From the NCBI GenBank assembly GCA_029777225.1, contig JAKOSR010000015.1, positions 1-20,995 on the forward strand: a stretch of DNA of 20,995 nt, written 5' to 3'. The notes below the pieces were generated by a model. The model made no database searches. It worked only from the letters and a program-made list of their open reading frames with translations, and was not told the DNA's origin. A program made the translations under genes and the position numbers. The stretch comes from Chloroflexota bacterium. Its GTDB lineage: Bacteria > Chloroflexota > Anaerolineae > Anaerolineales > Anaerolineaceae. Positions 1 to 6,495 of the stretch are shown in pieces. Positions within the stretch are counted from its first letter, which is position 1. Each line of letters opens with the position of its first letter.

Positions 1-1322
1 CCCACAACCAATCCCCCATCTGGCACATCGTGCGTAACGACCGAGCCAGCGCCAGTAGCGGCATCTTTTCCGATTTTTAACGGAGCAACCAGCATGGTAT
101 CGGAACCAATAAAGGTATTATCACCAATCTCCGTGGGGTTTTTGTGTTTTCCATCAAAATTGCAGGTGATGGTGCCCGCTCCGATGTTGACGTTTTTGCC
201 AATTTGGGCATTGCCAATATAAGAAAAATGTCCCATCTTGGTATTTTCATTGAGGGTTGAATCCTTGACCTCGCCAAAGTTCCCAAGATGCACATGGTCC
301 TTCAGCACCGCGCCTTTGCGCAGGTGACAAAAGGGCCCCATGCTGACGCAGTTGCCAATCTCAGCCTGCTCAGCGACCGAGTTTTGAATATGGCAGTTGT
401 CGCCCACGTGGGTGTCGCGCAGGGTGGTGTCGGGCCCGATAACGCAATTGGCACCAATTGTGGTGTTGCCGAGGAGGTAGGTGTTGGGCAAAATGACCGT
501 ATCCTGGCCAATGCGCACGTCAGTGCCAATCACGGTGCGATCGGGGTCATTGAGGGTCACTCCAGCCAGCATCCAGGCTGTATTGACCCGCTGGCACATG
601 GCTTTTTCACACGCCGCGAGGTCAACCCGGTCATTGATGCCCAGGCCCTCCAGCGGATCGCTTAACACCACCGACTCAACCGGCCGGCCTTCAGCCACAG
701 CCATCCCCACCAGGTCGGTCAGGTAGTACTCACCCTTGGGCGAGACTTTGAGCTGGGCCAGGTGCTCCCACAGCCATTCCGCACTGAAGCAGTAAGCGGA
801 AATGTTATATTCCCGGATGGCAAGCTGCTCAGGTGTCGCAACCGCTTCTTCAACTATTGCCACCACACGCCCGGCATCATCCCGCACAACTCGCCCAAAC
901 CCGCGCGGCACATCCCCGATAACGCTGGCCATAGTTAGCACGGCGTCCTGCTCGCGGCGCGTCGCCAGGATTTCGCGAAGAGTCCCCTCACGCAAAAGCG
1001 GCATGTCCGCGAAGGTGACAAGCACCTCATCCGCTTCGCCCTCCAACAGCGGCTGGGCGCAGCGTACGGCGTGGCCTGTGCCAAGCTGTTCAGCTTGTAA
1101 GGCAAAGCGCGCGCCTTCGCCAAAAGCGGCCACCACTGCGGATACAACCGCCTCCGCGCCGTACCCAACCACCACCACGGGCGGCAGGTCAGCTAGCGGT
1201 TGGACGGCAGCCAGGGCATGCAGCACAATCGGCTTGCCCAGCACGGGATGCAACATCTTGGGCAGCGCTGAACGCATACGCTTGCCAAGGCCGGCAGCGA
1301 GCAAAATGGATGCGGTTTTCAT
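1..1322 (-). CDS. glmU: Bifunctional GlmU: UDP-GlcNAc pyrophosphorylase / GlcN-1-P acetyltransferase (3' end cut by window)
   Basis: Cytoplasmic enzyme that acetylates glucosamine-1-phosphate and couples the product to UTP, giving UDP-GlcNAc for peptidoglycan. I translated it by hand: 440 residues are visible without a stop or frameshift, and the family's usual 450-480 residues imply only a short C-terminal piece is missing. The N-terminal nucleotidyltransferase shows LLAAGLGKRM (residues 7-16), PKMLH, EQLGTGHAV, FADMPLL and GINDR. The C-terminal half is a left-handed beta-helix of hexapeptide repeats with NFGEVKDS, GHFSYIGNAQIG (carrying the family's catalytic His) and NIGAGTITCNFDG. The usual GxGTRM motif reads GLGKRM here, with Thr replaced by Lys while the Arg is kept. 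The start is ATG, with GAGGT (1328-1332) five bases upstream. It lies downstream of tRNA-Gln and is probably separate from the pst operon. Identification is very secure. Confidence 0.96.
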   Translation of the reverse strand, partial: MKTASILLAAGLGKRMRSALPKMLHPVLGKPIVLHALAAVQPLADLPPVVVVGYGAEAVVSAVVAAFGEGARFALQAEQLGTGHAVRCAQPLLEGEADEVLVTFADMPLLREGTLREILATRREQDAVLTMASVIGDVPRGFGRVVRDDAGRVVAIVEEAVATPEQLAIREYNISAYCFSAEWLWEHLAQLKVSPKGEYYLTDLVGMAVAEGRPVESVVLSDPLEGLGINDRVDLAACEKAMCQRVNTAWMLAGVTLNDPDRTVIGTDVRIGQDTVILPNTYLLGNTTIGANCVIGPDTTLRDTHVGDNCHIQNSVAEQAEIGNCVSMGPFCHLRKGAVLKDHVHLGNFGEVKDSTLNENTKMGHFSYIGNAQIGKNVNIGAGTITCNFDGKHKNPTEIGDNTFIGSDTMLVAPLKIGKDAATGAGSVVTHDVPDGGLVV

Positions 1323-1429
1323 AAATTACCTCGGGATGTCAGGACACACGAAAAACTTTCCCTCACGCGGCTTGTCGTGTTGGCTGAATGATCAGGGTCG
1401 TCAGTATCGTTTTCCGTCATCGAATAAGG

Positions 1430-1500
1430 CTGGGGCACCTGGATTCGAACCAAGATCCACGGATTCAAAGTCCGGTGTGCTGCCGTTGCACCATGCCCCA
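1430..1500 (-). tRNA. tRNA-Gln (anticodon TTG)
   Basis: Read on the minus strand, a 7-bp acceptor stem pairs TGGGGCA with TGCCCCA, followed by discriminator G, as expected for tRNA-Gln. The D-arm is GTGC/GCAC. The anticodon loop CTTTGAA gives anticodon TTG, and the T-arm is CTTGG-TTCGAAT-CCAGG with one T-G wobble. CCA is not encoded (GCCT follows). The anticodon stem has four good pairs (CGGA/TCCG), but the outermost pair 27-43 is C/T, a mismatch. No clear promoter was found upstream (1501-1560); a TAAAAT at 1516-1521 lacks a -35 partner. It stands alone between phoU and glmU. Confidence 0.96.
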
Positions 1501-1641
1501 GAATTTGCAGCGGTTATTTTAACATAGAATCAGGATTACGAGGCGGGAGATCCAAGCTGTGTCTACAAAGCTCGTTTAGCGTCTGGTCCAGGCAGGCTCA
1601 CTTTTTACCAAGAGATGTTCACGCTGATTTTTCGGGGATAC

Positions 1642-2334
1642 TTATTCTTCCGGAGGCTGGTACTTCCGGGGACCATCCAGTTCCTTCATCTCCCCGGTGT
1701 ACACGTAGATGATGCGTTCACAGATGTTGCTCACACGGTCGGCCAGGCGTTCCAGGTTGTGGGCCACCCAAATGAGGTAATCCACGTTTTGGGCGTAAGA
1801 CATATCCTTAATCATCAGGGAAACCAACCGCGAACGTATGTCGTTATAAAGGCTGTCAACGGCATCATCCCTGTCCGGGATTTGGCGGGCAAATGCCACG
1901 TCCTTGTTGATGAACGCGCTCAACGAGTCATTGAGCATGCTGAGCCCCATCACCGACATCCTCTTCAAGTCGGATATGACGCTCCGCAGGCAATCCTCGC
2001 GCGTAATCAGCAGTTGAATCTTACAGATTCCCTTGGCATAATCCCCGATACGTTCCAATTCGGTGATGATTTCCAAAATGGCAGCCAAAAAGCGCACATC
2101 CCGTCCCACGGGTTGCTGGGTTGCGATGAGCACAATGACGTCGTTTTCAATCTGGTATCGCCGTGCGTTTATTTCTTCATCATTCGCAATCACCTGCCCA
2201 GCGACTATCGAATCCATGCTGCCCAACGCGTCGATGGCGTTATGCACAGCCTCAGAAACCCTGCTTGCCAGCAAGAGCGTGTCATCTGCCATTTTCTGCA
2301 AGTGGTTGTCAAACGTATTCCGTGAAAAGTCCAT
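1642..2334 (-). CDS. phoU: PhoU phosphate-signalling regulator
   Basis: Cytoplasmic protein that couples the state of the PstSCAB transporter to PhoR and so keeps the Pho response off when phosphate is plentiful. It has 230 residues, the normal length, with two three-helix PhoU repeats. Each repeat carries a recognisable metal-binding/helix motif: ELERIGDYAKGI (about residues 92-103) and HNLERLADRVSNICE (about 192-206). The reading frame stays open upstream to about 2547, inside pstB, but the family start is MDFSRNTFDN at 2334. That codon follows the pstB stop by 25 bases with only a weak purine-rich ribosome site (AGAAAGAAG). It is the last gene of pstSCAB-phoU, the usual order. No convincing terminator was seen in 1501-1641. 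Confidence 0.95.
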   Translation of the reverse strand: MDFSRNTFDNHLQKMADDTLLLASRVSEAVHNAIDALGSMDSIVAGQVIANDEEINARRYQIENDVIVLIATQQPVGRDVRFLAAILEIITELERIGDYAKGICKIQLLITREDCLRSVISDLKRMSVMGLSMLNDSLSAFINKDVAFARQIPDRDDAVDSLYNDIRSRLVSLMIKDMSYAQNVDYLIWVAHNLERLADRVSNICERIIYVYTGEMKELDGPRKYQPPEE

Positions 2335-2359
2335 GTCCAGGCTTCTTTCTGTCGCTGCT

Positions 2360-3157
2360 TTAGCCAAACCGGCCGCTGATGTAGGCCTCAGTTTTAGAGT
2401 CAGAAGGGTTGGTGTACAGCTTTTCCGTCTTATCATATTCAACCAAAATGCCGGAGCGGTCCTCATCCATTGTGAAAAAAGCTGTGTAATCCGAAGCCCG
2501 GGCTGCCTGCTGCATGTTGTGCGTGACCACAATGATGGTATATTCATCGGCCAACTCCCGCATCAGTTCCTCAATTTTTAACGTCGCGATTGGGTCAAGC
2601 GCGGAAGCAGGCTCATCCATCAGGATGATTTGGGGCTGCACGGCAATGGTCCGGGCAATGCACAACCGTTGCTGCTGGCCGCCGGAGATGGACAGACCGC
2701 TCTGATGCAGCTTGTCTTTGACCTCGTCCCACAGCGCTGCTTTGCGCAAACAGATTTCCACCCACTCATCCATGGAGGGCCTTCCCAGGCCGGGCTTGAA
2801 CCCATTGATGCGCGCGCTCCATGCTACATTCTCATAAATGCTCTTGGGAAACGGATTGGGCTTTTGGAATACCATGCCAATGCGTTTTCGCACCTCAACT
2901 GGGTCCACGTTTGGGGCGTAGATGTCCTGGCCCAAAAAATCCACCTTCCCCTCGGTATGACATGAAGGGATGAGTTCATTCATGCGGTTTAGGGAGCGCA
3001 ACATGGTCGACTTGCCGCAGCCAGATGGCCCAATAAAGGCGGTGACCTTTTTCTGCTTGATGGCGATACTGACGTTCTTTACCGCCCTGAACTTGTCGTA
3101 GTAAATATTCAGGCCAGAAACCTCAATGGCATTTTCTGAGTTGTTGGGTGAATCCAT
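2360..3157 (-). CDS. pstB: PstB phosphate ABC transporter ATP-binding protein
   Basis: ATPase that powers high-affinity phosphate import through PstC/PstA on the cytoplasmic face of the membrane. It has 265 residues, typical for PstB. Motifs are complete: Walker A GPSGCGKST (43-51), Q-loop in VFQKPNPFP (Q98), ABC signature within SISGGQQQR (156-164), Walker B ILMDEP with catalytic Glu 182, and switch His in VVTHN (H213). The family-typical LNRMNELIP and FQKPNPFPKSIYENV stretches distinguish PstB from other ABC ATPases. ATG at 3157 follows the pstA TAA by four bases, so translation is probably coupled; only a weak A-rich ribosome site is present. phoU follows directly. Confidence 0.97.
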   Translation of the reverse strand: MDSPNNSENAIEVSGLNIYYDKFRAVKNVSIAIKQKKVTAFIGPSGCGKSTMLRSLNRMNELIPSCHTEGKVDFLGQDIYAPNVDPVEVRKRIGMVFQKPNPFPKSIYENVAWSARINGFKPGLGRPSMDEWVEICLRKAALWDEVKDKLHQSGLSISGGQQQRLCIARTIAVQPQIILMDEPASALDPIATLKIEELMRELADEYTIIVVTHNMQQAARASDYTAFFTMDEDRSGILVEYDKTEKLYTNPSDSKTEAYISGRFG

Positions 3158-3161
3158 CTTT

Positions 3162-4397
3162 TTACTTTCGATAACGATTTCTCAAAACAATGGCAAAGCT
3201 GTTCAAAGACAGCAATAAAATCAATAAGACCAGGATGGCCGCCGCGGCAATGTGCTGGAATACCGCCTGGGGACGGGAACTCCATTGGTAAATCTGGATG
3301 GGCAGCGTGGTAAACCGCGAAAAAACATTGTTCGGATCAAACGTGATGTACGTTGCTGCCCCAACCACCACCAAAGGTGCTGTTTCGCCGATGGCCCGTG
3401 AAATCGCCAAAATGGTGCCAGTGAGGATGCCTGGCATGGCGTTCGGCAACACATGGTACCAAATGGTCTGCCACTGGGTGGCCCCCAGGCCATAACTGGC
3501 CTGCCTCAGGGTATCAGGCACCGCTTTGACGGCTTCCTGGGTGTTGATGATGATGAGTGGCAAAACCAGCAACGCCAGCGTCAGGCCGGCGGAAAGCAGG
3601 GTCCGACCATTTTCACTTCCCCCGCTGCCCAACCCAAAGGCCGCGCCGCTGGTAATCACGGAGAGCGTCCGGACAAAAATCGCCAGCCCCAGCATCCCAT
3701 AGATGATGGAGGGAACGCCCGCCAGGTTGTTGATGTTGGTTTGAATCATGCGGTTCACCCAGGTGTCCCGCGCGTATTCCTCGAGATACAGGGCCGCTCC
3801 CACCCCCAGCGGAAACGCGACCAGGATGGTGATGAGGATGGACCAGATGGAACCCAACAACGCCGTTCGAATGCCTGAGGCAAGCGGGTCTGATGACTGC
3901 GTGGTTTTCAACAAGTTGAAATTCAACCAGGACTTGAACTGAAGAAGCGCGTCAGGATGTAGCTCCGCGGCTTCTGCTTTGATACGGTTGCCATGGAAAA
4001 TCGACTCCGTTAGCAACCACGTTTCCTGCACCTCTGGTTCCAACACCTCGGTGTAGACCAGGTTCACCAGGTCAGATTTCGCGCGTGTCTCCATTGGCTC
4101 GCTGGCGTTGAGCGTGTTGTATCGGCCGGTGGTCAGGTTTTGTTGAAGGAGGGTCACCAACTCGGCCTTGTCCAGTTCCTCGAGTGAGTGTCCATCGCTG
4201 ACCAGGGAAGCAATGGGGGTTTTCGTCTCGATGGCCACGTAACCCACGCTTTGGTTGATGAGCGTTCCAACCAAAATAACCAGGAAGACGACCGCGATGG
4301 CGGTGGTTACAAGGAAGAGCGAACGCCAAACCTTGCTCAAAGCCTGGCGGCCGGGCAGGTTAACTGAAAAATAAGGCTGATACCCGGGTTGATTCAT
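3162..4397 (-). CDS. pstA: PstA phosphate ABC transporter permease with extracytoplasmic insertion
   Basis: Inner-membrane permease that pairs with PstC to form the phosphate channel. At 411 residues it exceeds the usual 280-300. The extra length is one block of about 125 residues (about 50-175) between the first membrane segment (27-49) and the second (from about 176). That block is hydrophilic, rich in Glu/Leu and probably helical (SLEELDKAELVTLLQQN, VYTEVLEPEVQETW). The core is standard, with an EAA-type loop for PstB contact at about 300-325 (ASYGLGATQWQTIWYHVLPN) and SRAIGETAPLVVVGAA (333-348). ATG overlaps the pstC stop by four bases (ATGA), with AGGA eight bases upstream. Function by position and core is secure; the role of the insertion is unknown. 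Confidence 0.94.
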   Translation of the reverse strand: MNQPGYQPYFSVNLPGRQALSKVWRSLFLVTTAIAVVFLVILVGTLINQSVGYVAIETKTPIASLVSDGHSLEELDKAELVTLLQQNLTTGRYNTLNASEPMETRAKSDLVNLVYTEVLEPEVQETWLLTESIFHGNRIKAEAAELHPDALLQFKSWLNFNLLKTTQSSDPLASGIRTALLGSIWSILITILVAFPLGVGAALYLEEYARDTWVNRMIQTNINNLAGVPSIIYGMLGLAIFVRTLSVITSGAAFGLGSGGSENGRTLLSAGLTLALLVLPLIIINTQEAVKAVPDTLRQASYGLGATQWQTIWYHVLPNAMPGILTGTILAISRAIGETAPLVVVGAATYITFDPNNVFSRFTTLPIQIYQWSSRPQAVFQHIAAAAILVLLILLLSLNSFAIVLRNRYRK

Positions 4398-5293
4398 TCG
4401 TATTTCCTGCGATACTTGCGTACTATTCTTTGGCTGATAACGTTCAAAGTGAGCGTGAACAAAAACAACAGGATGGCAATCGCGAATAGGCTGTTGTAGT
4501 CGATGGAGTCGTAACTCAAATCCCCGCCCGATATACGCACGATGTGCCCGGTCATGGTTTCAGCTGATTTAAACGGGTTAAAGGTGAAATTGGGGCCGGC
4601 GCCCGCTGCCATGGCGACGATCATCGTCTCCCCTACCGCGCGGGAGAATGCCACGATGACTGCCGCAGCAATACCGGAAATCGCGGCAGGCAAAACAATT
4701 TTCACCACGGTTTCAAACTTCGTCGCTCCGAGAGCATAAGAGGCATCCCGCAGGGATTGAGGTACCGCGGAGAGCGCGTCCTCGCACATCGACGCCACCA
4801 GCGGGAGGATGAGAATTCCCATCACCAGCCCGGCGGAGGCTGTGTTGTAAATGTTGACCACGTCCACGCCAAAAATCTGGCGCAACAACGGCGTCATGAA
4901 CGTCAGCGCGAAGTAGCCATACACAACCGTGGGTATGCCTGCCAACACTTCCAAAACGGGCTTAAGCACCTTGCGGACACGTGGTGTGGCGTACTCGCTC
5001 AGGTACATGGCCACCCCCAAGCCCAACGGCAAAGCCACCATCATGGCAAACAGGGTCGTCATGAATGTGGCGTTCACCAGCGGAAGAATGCCAAACTCCT
5101 GTGCCTGGGGTTGCCATACCGTGCCAGTGAAAAATTTCCAGAGATTCACTTGCGGATTGGAAAAGAAGAGCAGGGCCTCGCTTCCAACTTCATAAATAAT
5201 ACCGACGGTAATTAAAATGGAAAAGAAACCACAGAAAACCAGGAAAGCCTTGATTAGGATTTCAGCTGGGCGTGAATGTTTCGAGAGGTCCAT
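4394..5293 (-). CDS. pstC: PstC phosphate ABC transporter permease
   Basis: Inner-membrane partner of PstA in the phosphate channel. It has 299 residues and about six hydrophobic segments, near-normal length. Family marks include the WQPQAQEFGILPLVNATF stretch (60-77), YLSEYATPRVR (97-106), LAGIPTVVYGYFAL (117-130), the EAA-type coupling loop LRDASYALGATKFETVVKIVLP (181-202, split around the conserved Gly) and SRAVGETMIVAMAAG (217-231). ATG at 5293 has only a weak ribosome site (GGCAAAG). A strong hairpin (5312-5340) lies between it and pstS, so its expression may be set by read-through from pstS. Its stop overlaps the pstA start. Confidence 0.96.
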   Translation of the reverse strand: MDLSKHSRPAEILIKAFLVFCGFFSILITVGIIYEVGSEALLFFSNPQVNLWKFFTGTVWQPQAQEFGILPLVNATFMTTLFAMMVALPLGLGVAMYLSEYATPRVRKVLKPVLEVLAGIPTVVYGYFALTFMTPLLRQIFGVDVVNIYNTASAGLVMGILILPLVASMCEDALSAVPQSLRDASYALGATKFETVVKIVLPAAISGIAAAVIVAFSRAVGETMIVAMAAGAGPNFTFNPFKSAETMTGHIVRISGGDLSYDSIDYNSLFAIAILLFLFTLTLNVISQRIVRKYRRKYE

Positions 5294-5311
5294 GCTTTGC
5301 CATTAATCCGA

Positions 5312-5340
5312 TGAAGGGCTCGCTCTGGGCGAGCCCTTCA
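5312..5340 (-). terminator. Intercistronic hairpin between pstS and pstC (attenuator or mRNA stabiliser)
   Basis: A perfect 12-bp inverted repeat, TGAAGGGCTCGC / GCGAGCCCTTCA, surrounds a 5-base loop 15 bases after the pstS stop. The base after the stem in the transcript is not the start of a U-run (TCGGATTAATGC follows), so it is a poor full terminator. Such hairpins after binding-protein genes commonly slow 3' decay or allow partial termination, giving more binding protein than permease. The structure is seen in the sequence; the role is inferred. Confidence 0.8.
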
Positions 5341-5355
5341 CTGAGTAATCAATGC

Positions 5356-6384
5356 TTATTTGAGCGCGTCCGCGAGGGCCTGGGCTGAGGCGTTCAGCGC
5401 CTCCGCTGAAGCGGGAAAGTAACCAACTTTACCAATTTCGTCATTGACGTAGGTCAAAACGAAGTCGAGGAATTTGGCAACCTGCGGTTTCGATTTCAGG
5501 ATACCAGCATCGGAGTACATGAACAGGGGCCGGGCGAGGGCATATTCACCACTCTCAGCGGTTACCTCGGTCGGGGTCACACCTTCCACCGCGACGGTCT
5601 TCAACTTGGATTTGTTTTCCACGTAATACGCGAAGCCAAAGTAACCGATGGCATACCTGGAGCCTTCAACGCCCAGCACCAGCACGTTGTCATCTTCCGA
5701 GAACTGGATATTCGTGGCATTCAGGATGTCCGTCTTGCCGGCTTCCAGGTCAGCCTTTCCTTCCGCGTTCTTGTTCAGGGGACCCATAACCACTTCCACG
5801 AAGTAGTCAAAGGTGCCAGAGTCAGTCCCGGGGGAGAAGCGCTGGATGGGCTCATTTGGCCATTCAGCCCGAACTTCAGACCAATTGGTGACCGTGGATG
5901 AGAAGATTTTGCCCAGCTCTTCCTTGGTAACGTCGGTCAGGAAGTCGTTTACGCTGCTGACCACGATGGCAATTGCGTCGGTGCCAACTCTAAACTCGAT
6001 TGGGGCTCTTCCGATGGCCTTGCAGGATTCGACTTCTGAGTCCTTGATTTTCCGGGAGGCAGTGGAAATGTCAGTCTCACCAGCCACGCAGAAGCGCTCA
6101 AAACCAGCGCCCGAGCCGATGGAGGAAATGGTAATCTCCCCGGCGAAGCCTTCTTTTTCATATCTTTCGGCCATGGCCTCGGCCAGTGGGTAAACCGTTG
6201 AACTCCCCGCGACCACGATGGTCCCGGTCATGGCGGCATCGGGGGTTGGGTTGGAAGGTTGCTCAACCGTGGCGGGGACACTTGTCGCGGCAGGGCCATT
6301 TGTCGCGGCCGGCGCGGCGCATGCGCTCAAAGCCATGGACAGCGCTAACAGGACAGCAAACAGGGTAACTAACTTGCGATTCAT
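5356..6384 (-). CDS. pstS: PstS phosphate-binding lipoprotein
   Basis: Extracytoplasmic high-affinity phosphate receptor that delivers phosphate to PstC/PstA. It has 342 residues from the chosen ATG. The N-terminus is a lipoprotein signal peptide with lipobox LSAC (Cys 22), followed by a Pro/Ala/Thr/Ser linker to about residue 50. The binding-protein core has phosphate-contact motifs GSSTVYP (60-66), GSGAGFERFCVAGETDIS (90-107) and PGTDSGTFDYF (185-195). A TTG codon directly before the ATG could in principle be used, but GGAGAA (6391-6396) is spaced six bases from the ATG at 6384 and only three from the TTG. An extended -10 element lies upstream. It is first in pstSCAB-phoU, directly after phoBR. 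Confidence 0.97.
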   Translation of the reverse strand: MNRKLVTLFAVLLALSMALSACAAPAATNGPAATSVPATVEQPSNPTPDAAMTGTIVVAGSSTVYPLAEAMAERYEKEGFAGEITISSIGSGAGFERFCVAGETDISTASRKIKDSEVESCKAIGRAPIEFRVGTDAIAIVVSSVNDFLTDVTKEELGKIFSSTVTNWSEVRAEWPNEPIQRFSPGTDSGTFDYFVEVVMGPLNKNAEGKADLEAGKTDILNATNIQFSEDDNVLVLGVEGSRYAIGYFGFAYYVENKSKLKTVAVEGVTPTEVTAESGEYALARPLFMYSDAGILKSKPQVAKFLDFVLTYVNDEIGKVGYFPASAEALNASAQALADALK

Positions 6385-6420
6385 CAATTCTTCTCCATGA
6401 TTAGTTTTCGATTTTCTTAC

Positions 6421-6436
6421 ACTGAAAACTATATCA
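6421..6436 (-). promoter_or_regulatory. Probable pstS promoter (extended -10)
   Basis: On the minus strand, TGATATAGT carries a TGn extension plus TATAGT (hexamer 6428-6433), one mismatch from the sigma-70 consensus. The predicted start near 6421 would leave a leader of about 37 bases that includes the GGAGAA ribosome site. No -35 hexamer is evident, as is common for PhoB-activated promoters. I could not recognise a clear Pho box in the short space between this element and the phoR stop. Confidence 0.5.
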
Positions 6437-6446
6437 GGCAGAGATT

Positions 6447-6470
6447 AAAACCCTGCAAGGGCAGGGTTTT
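6447..6470 (-). terminator. Rho-independent terminator of phoBR
   Basis: A 10-bp perfect stem, AAAACCCTGC / GCAGGGTTTT, has a 4-base loop and sits 25 bases after the phoR stop. In the transcript the stem ends in UUUU followed by AAUC. It separates phoBR from pstS and ends only about ten bases before the pstS -10 region, so it occupies the space where a -35 or activator site would lie. Confidence 0.75.
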
Positions 6471-6495
6471 GTGAATCTCAAGGTTATATTAACAA

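Noticed and set aside
1323..1429. Possible hairpin ACACGA...TCGTGT between tRNA-Gln and glmU
   Set aside because: Only six pairs around a loop of about 23 bases, and no U-run in the right place; not convincing as a terminator.
802..1527. 241-codon open frame on the plus strand over glmU and the tRNA
   Set aside because: It runs antisense through glmU and across tRNA-Gln, and its translation is Ser/Thr/Ala/Arg-rich with no recognisable domain.
2335..2547. N-terminal extension of phoU to 2547
   Set aside because: The extension lies inside pstB in another frame and is not PhoU-like; the family start is MDFSRNTFDN at 2334.
6434..6495. Pho box upstream of pstS
   Set aside because: Short CTGC repeats occur, but they belong to the terminator stem and do not match a spaced E. 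coli or Bacillus Pho-box pattern well enough to call.
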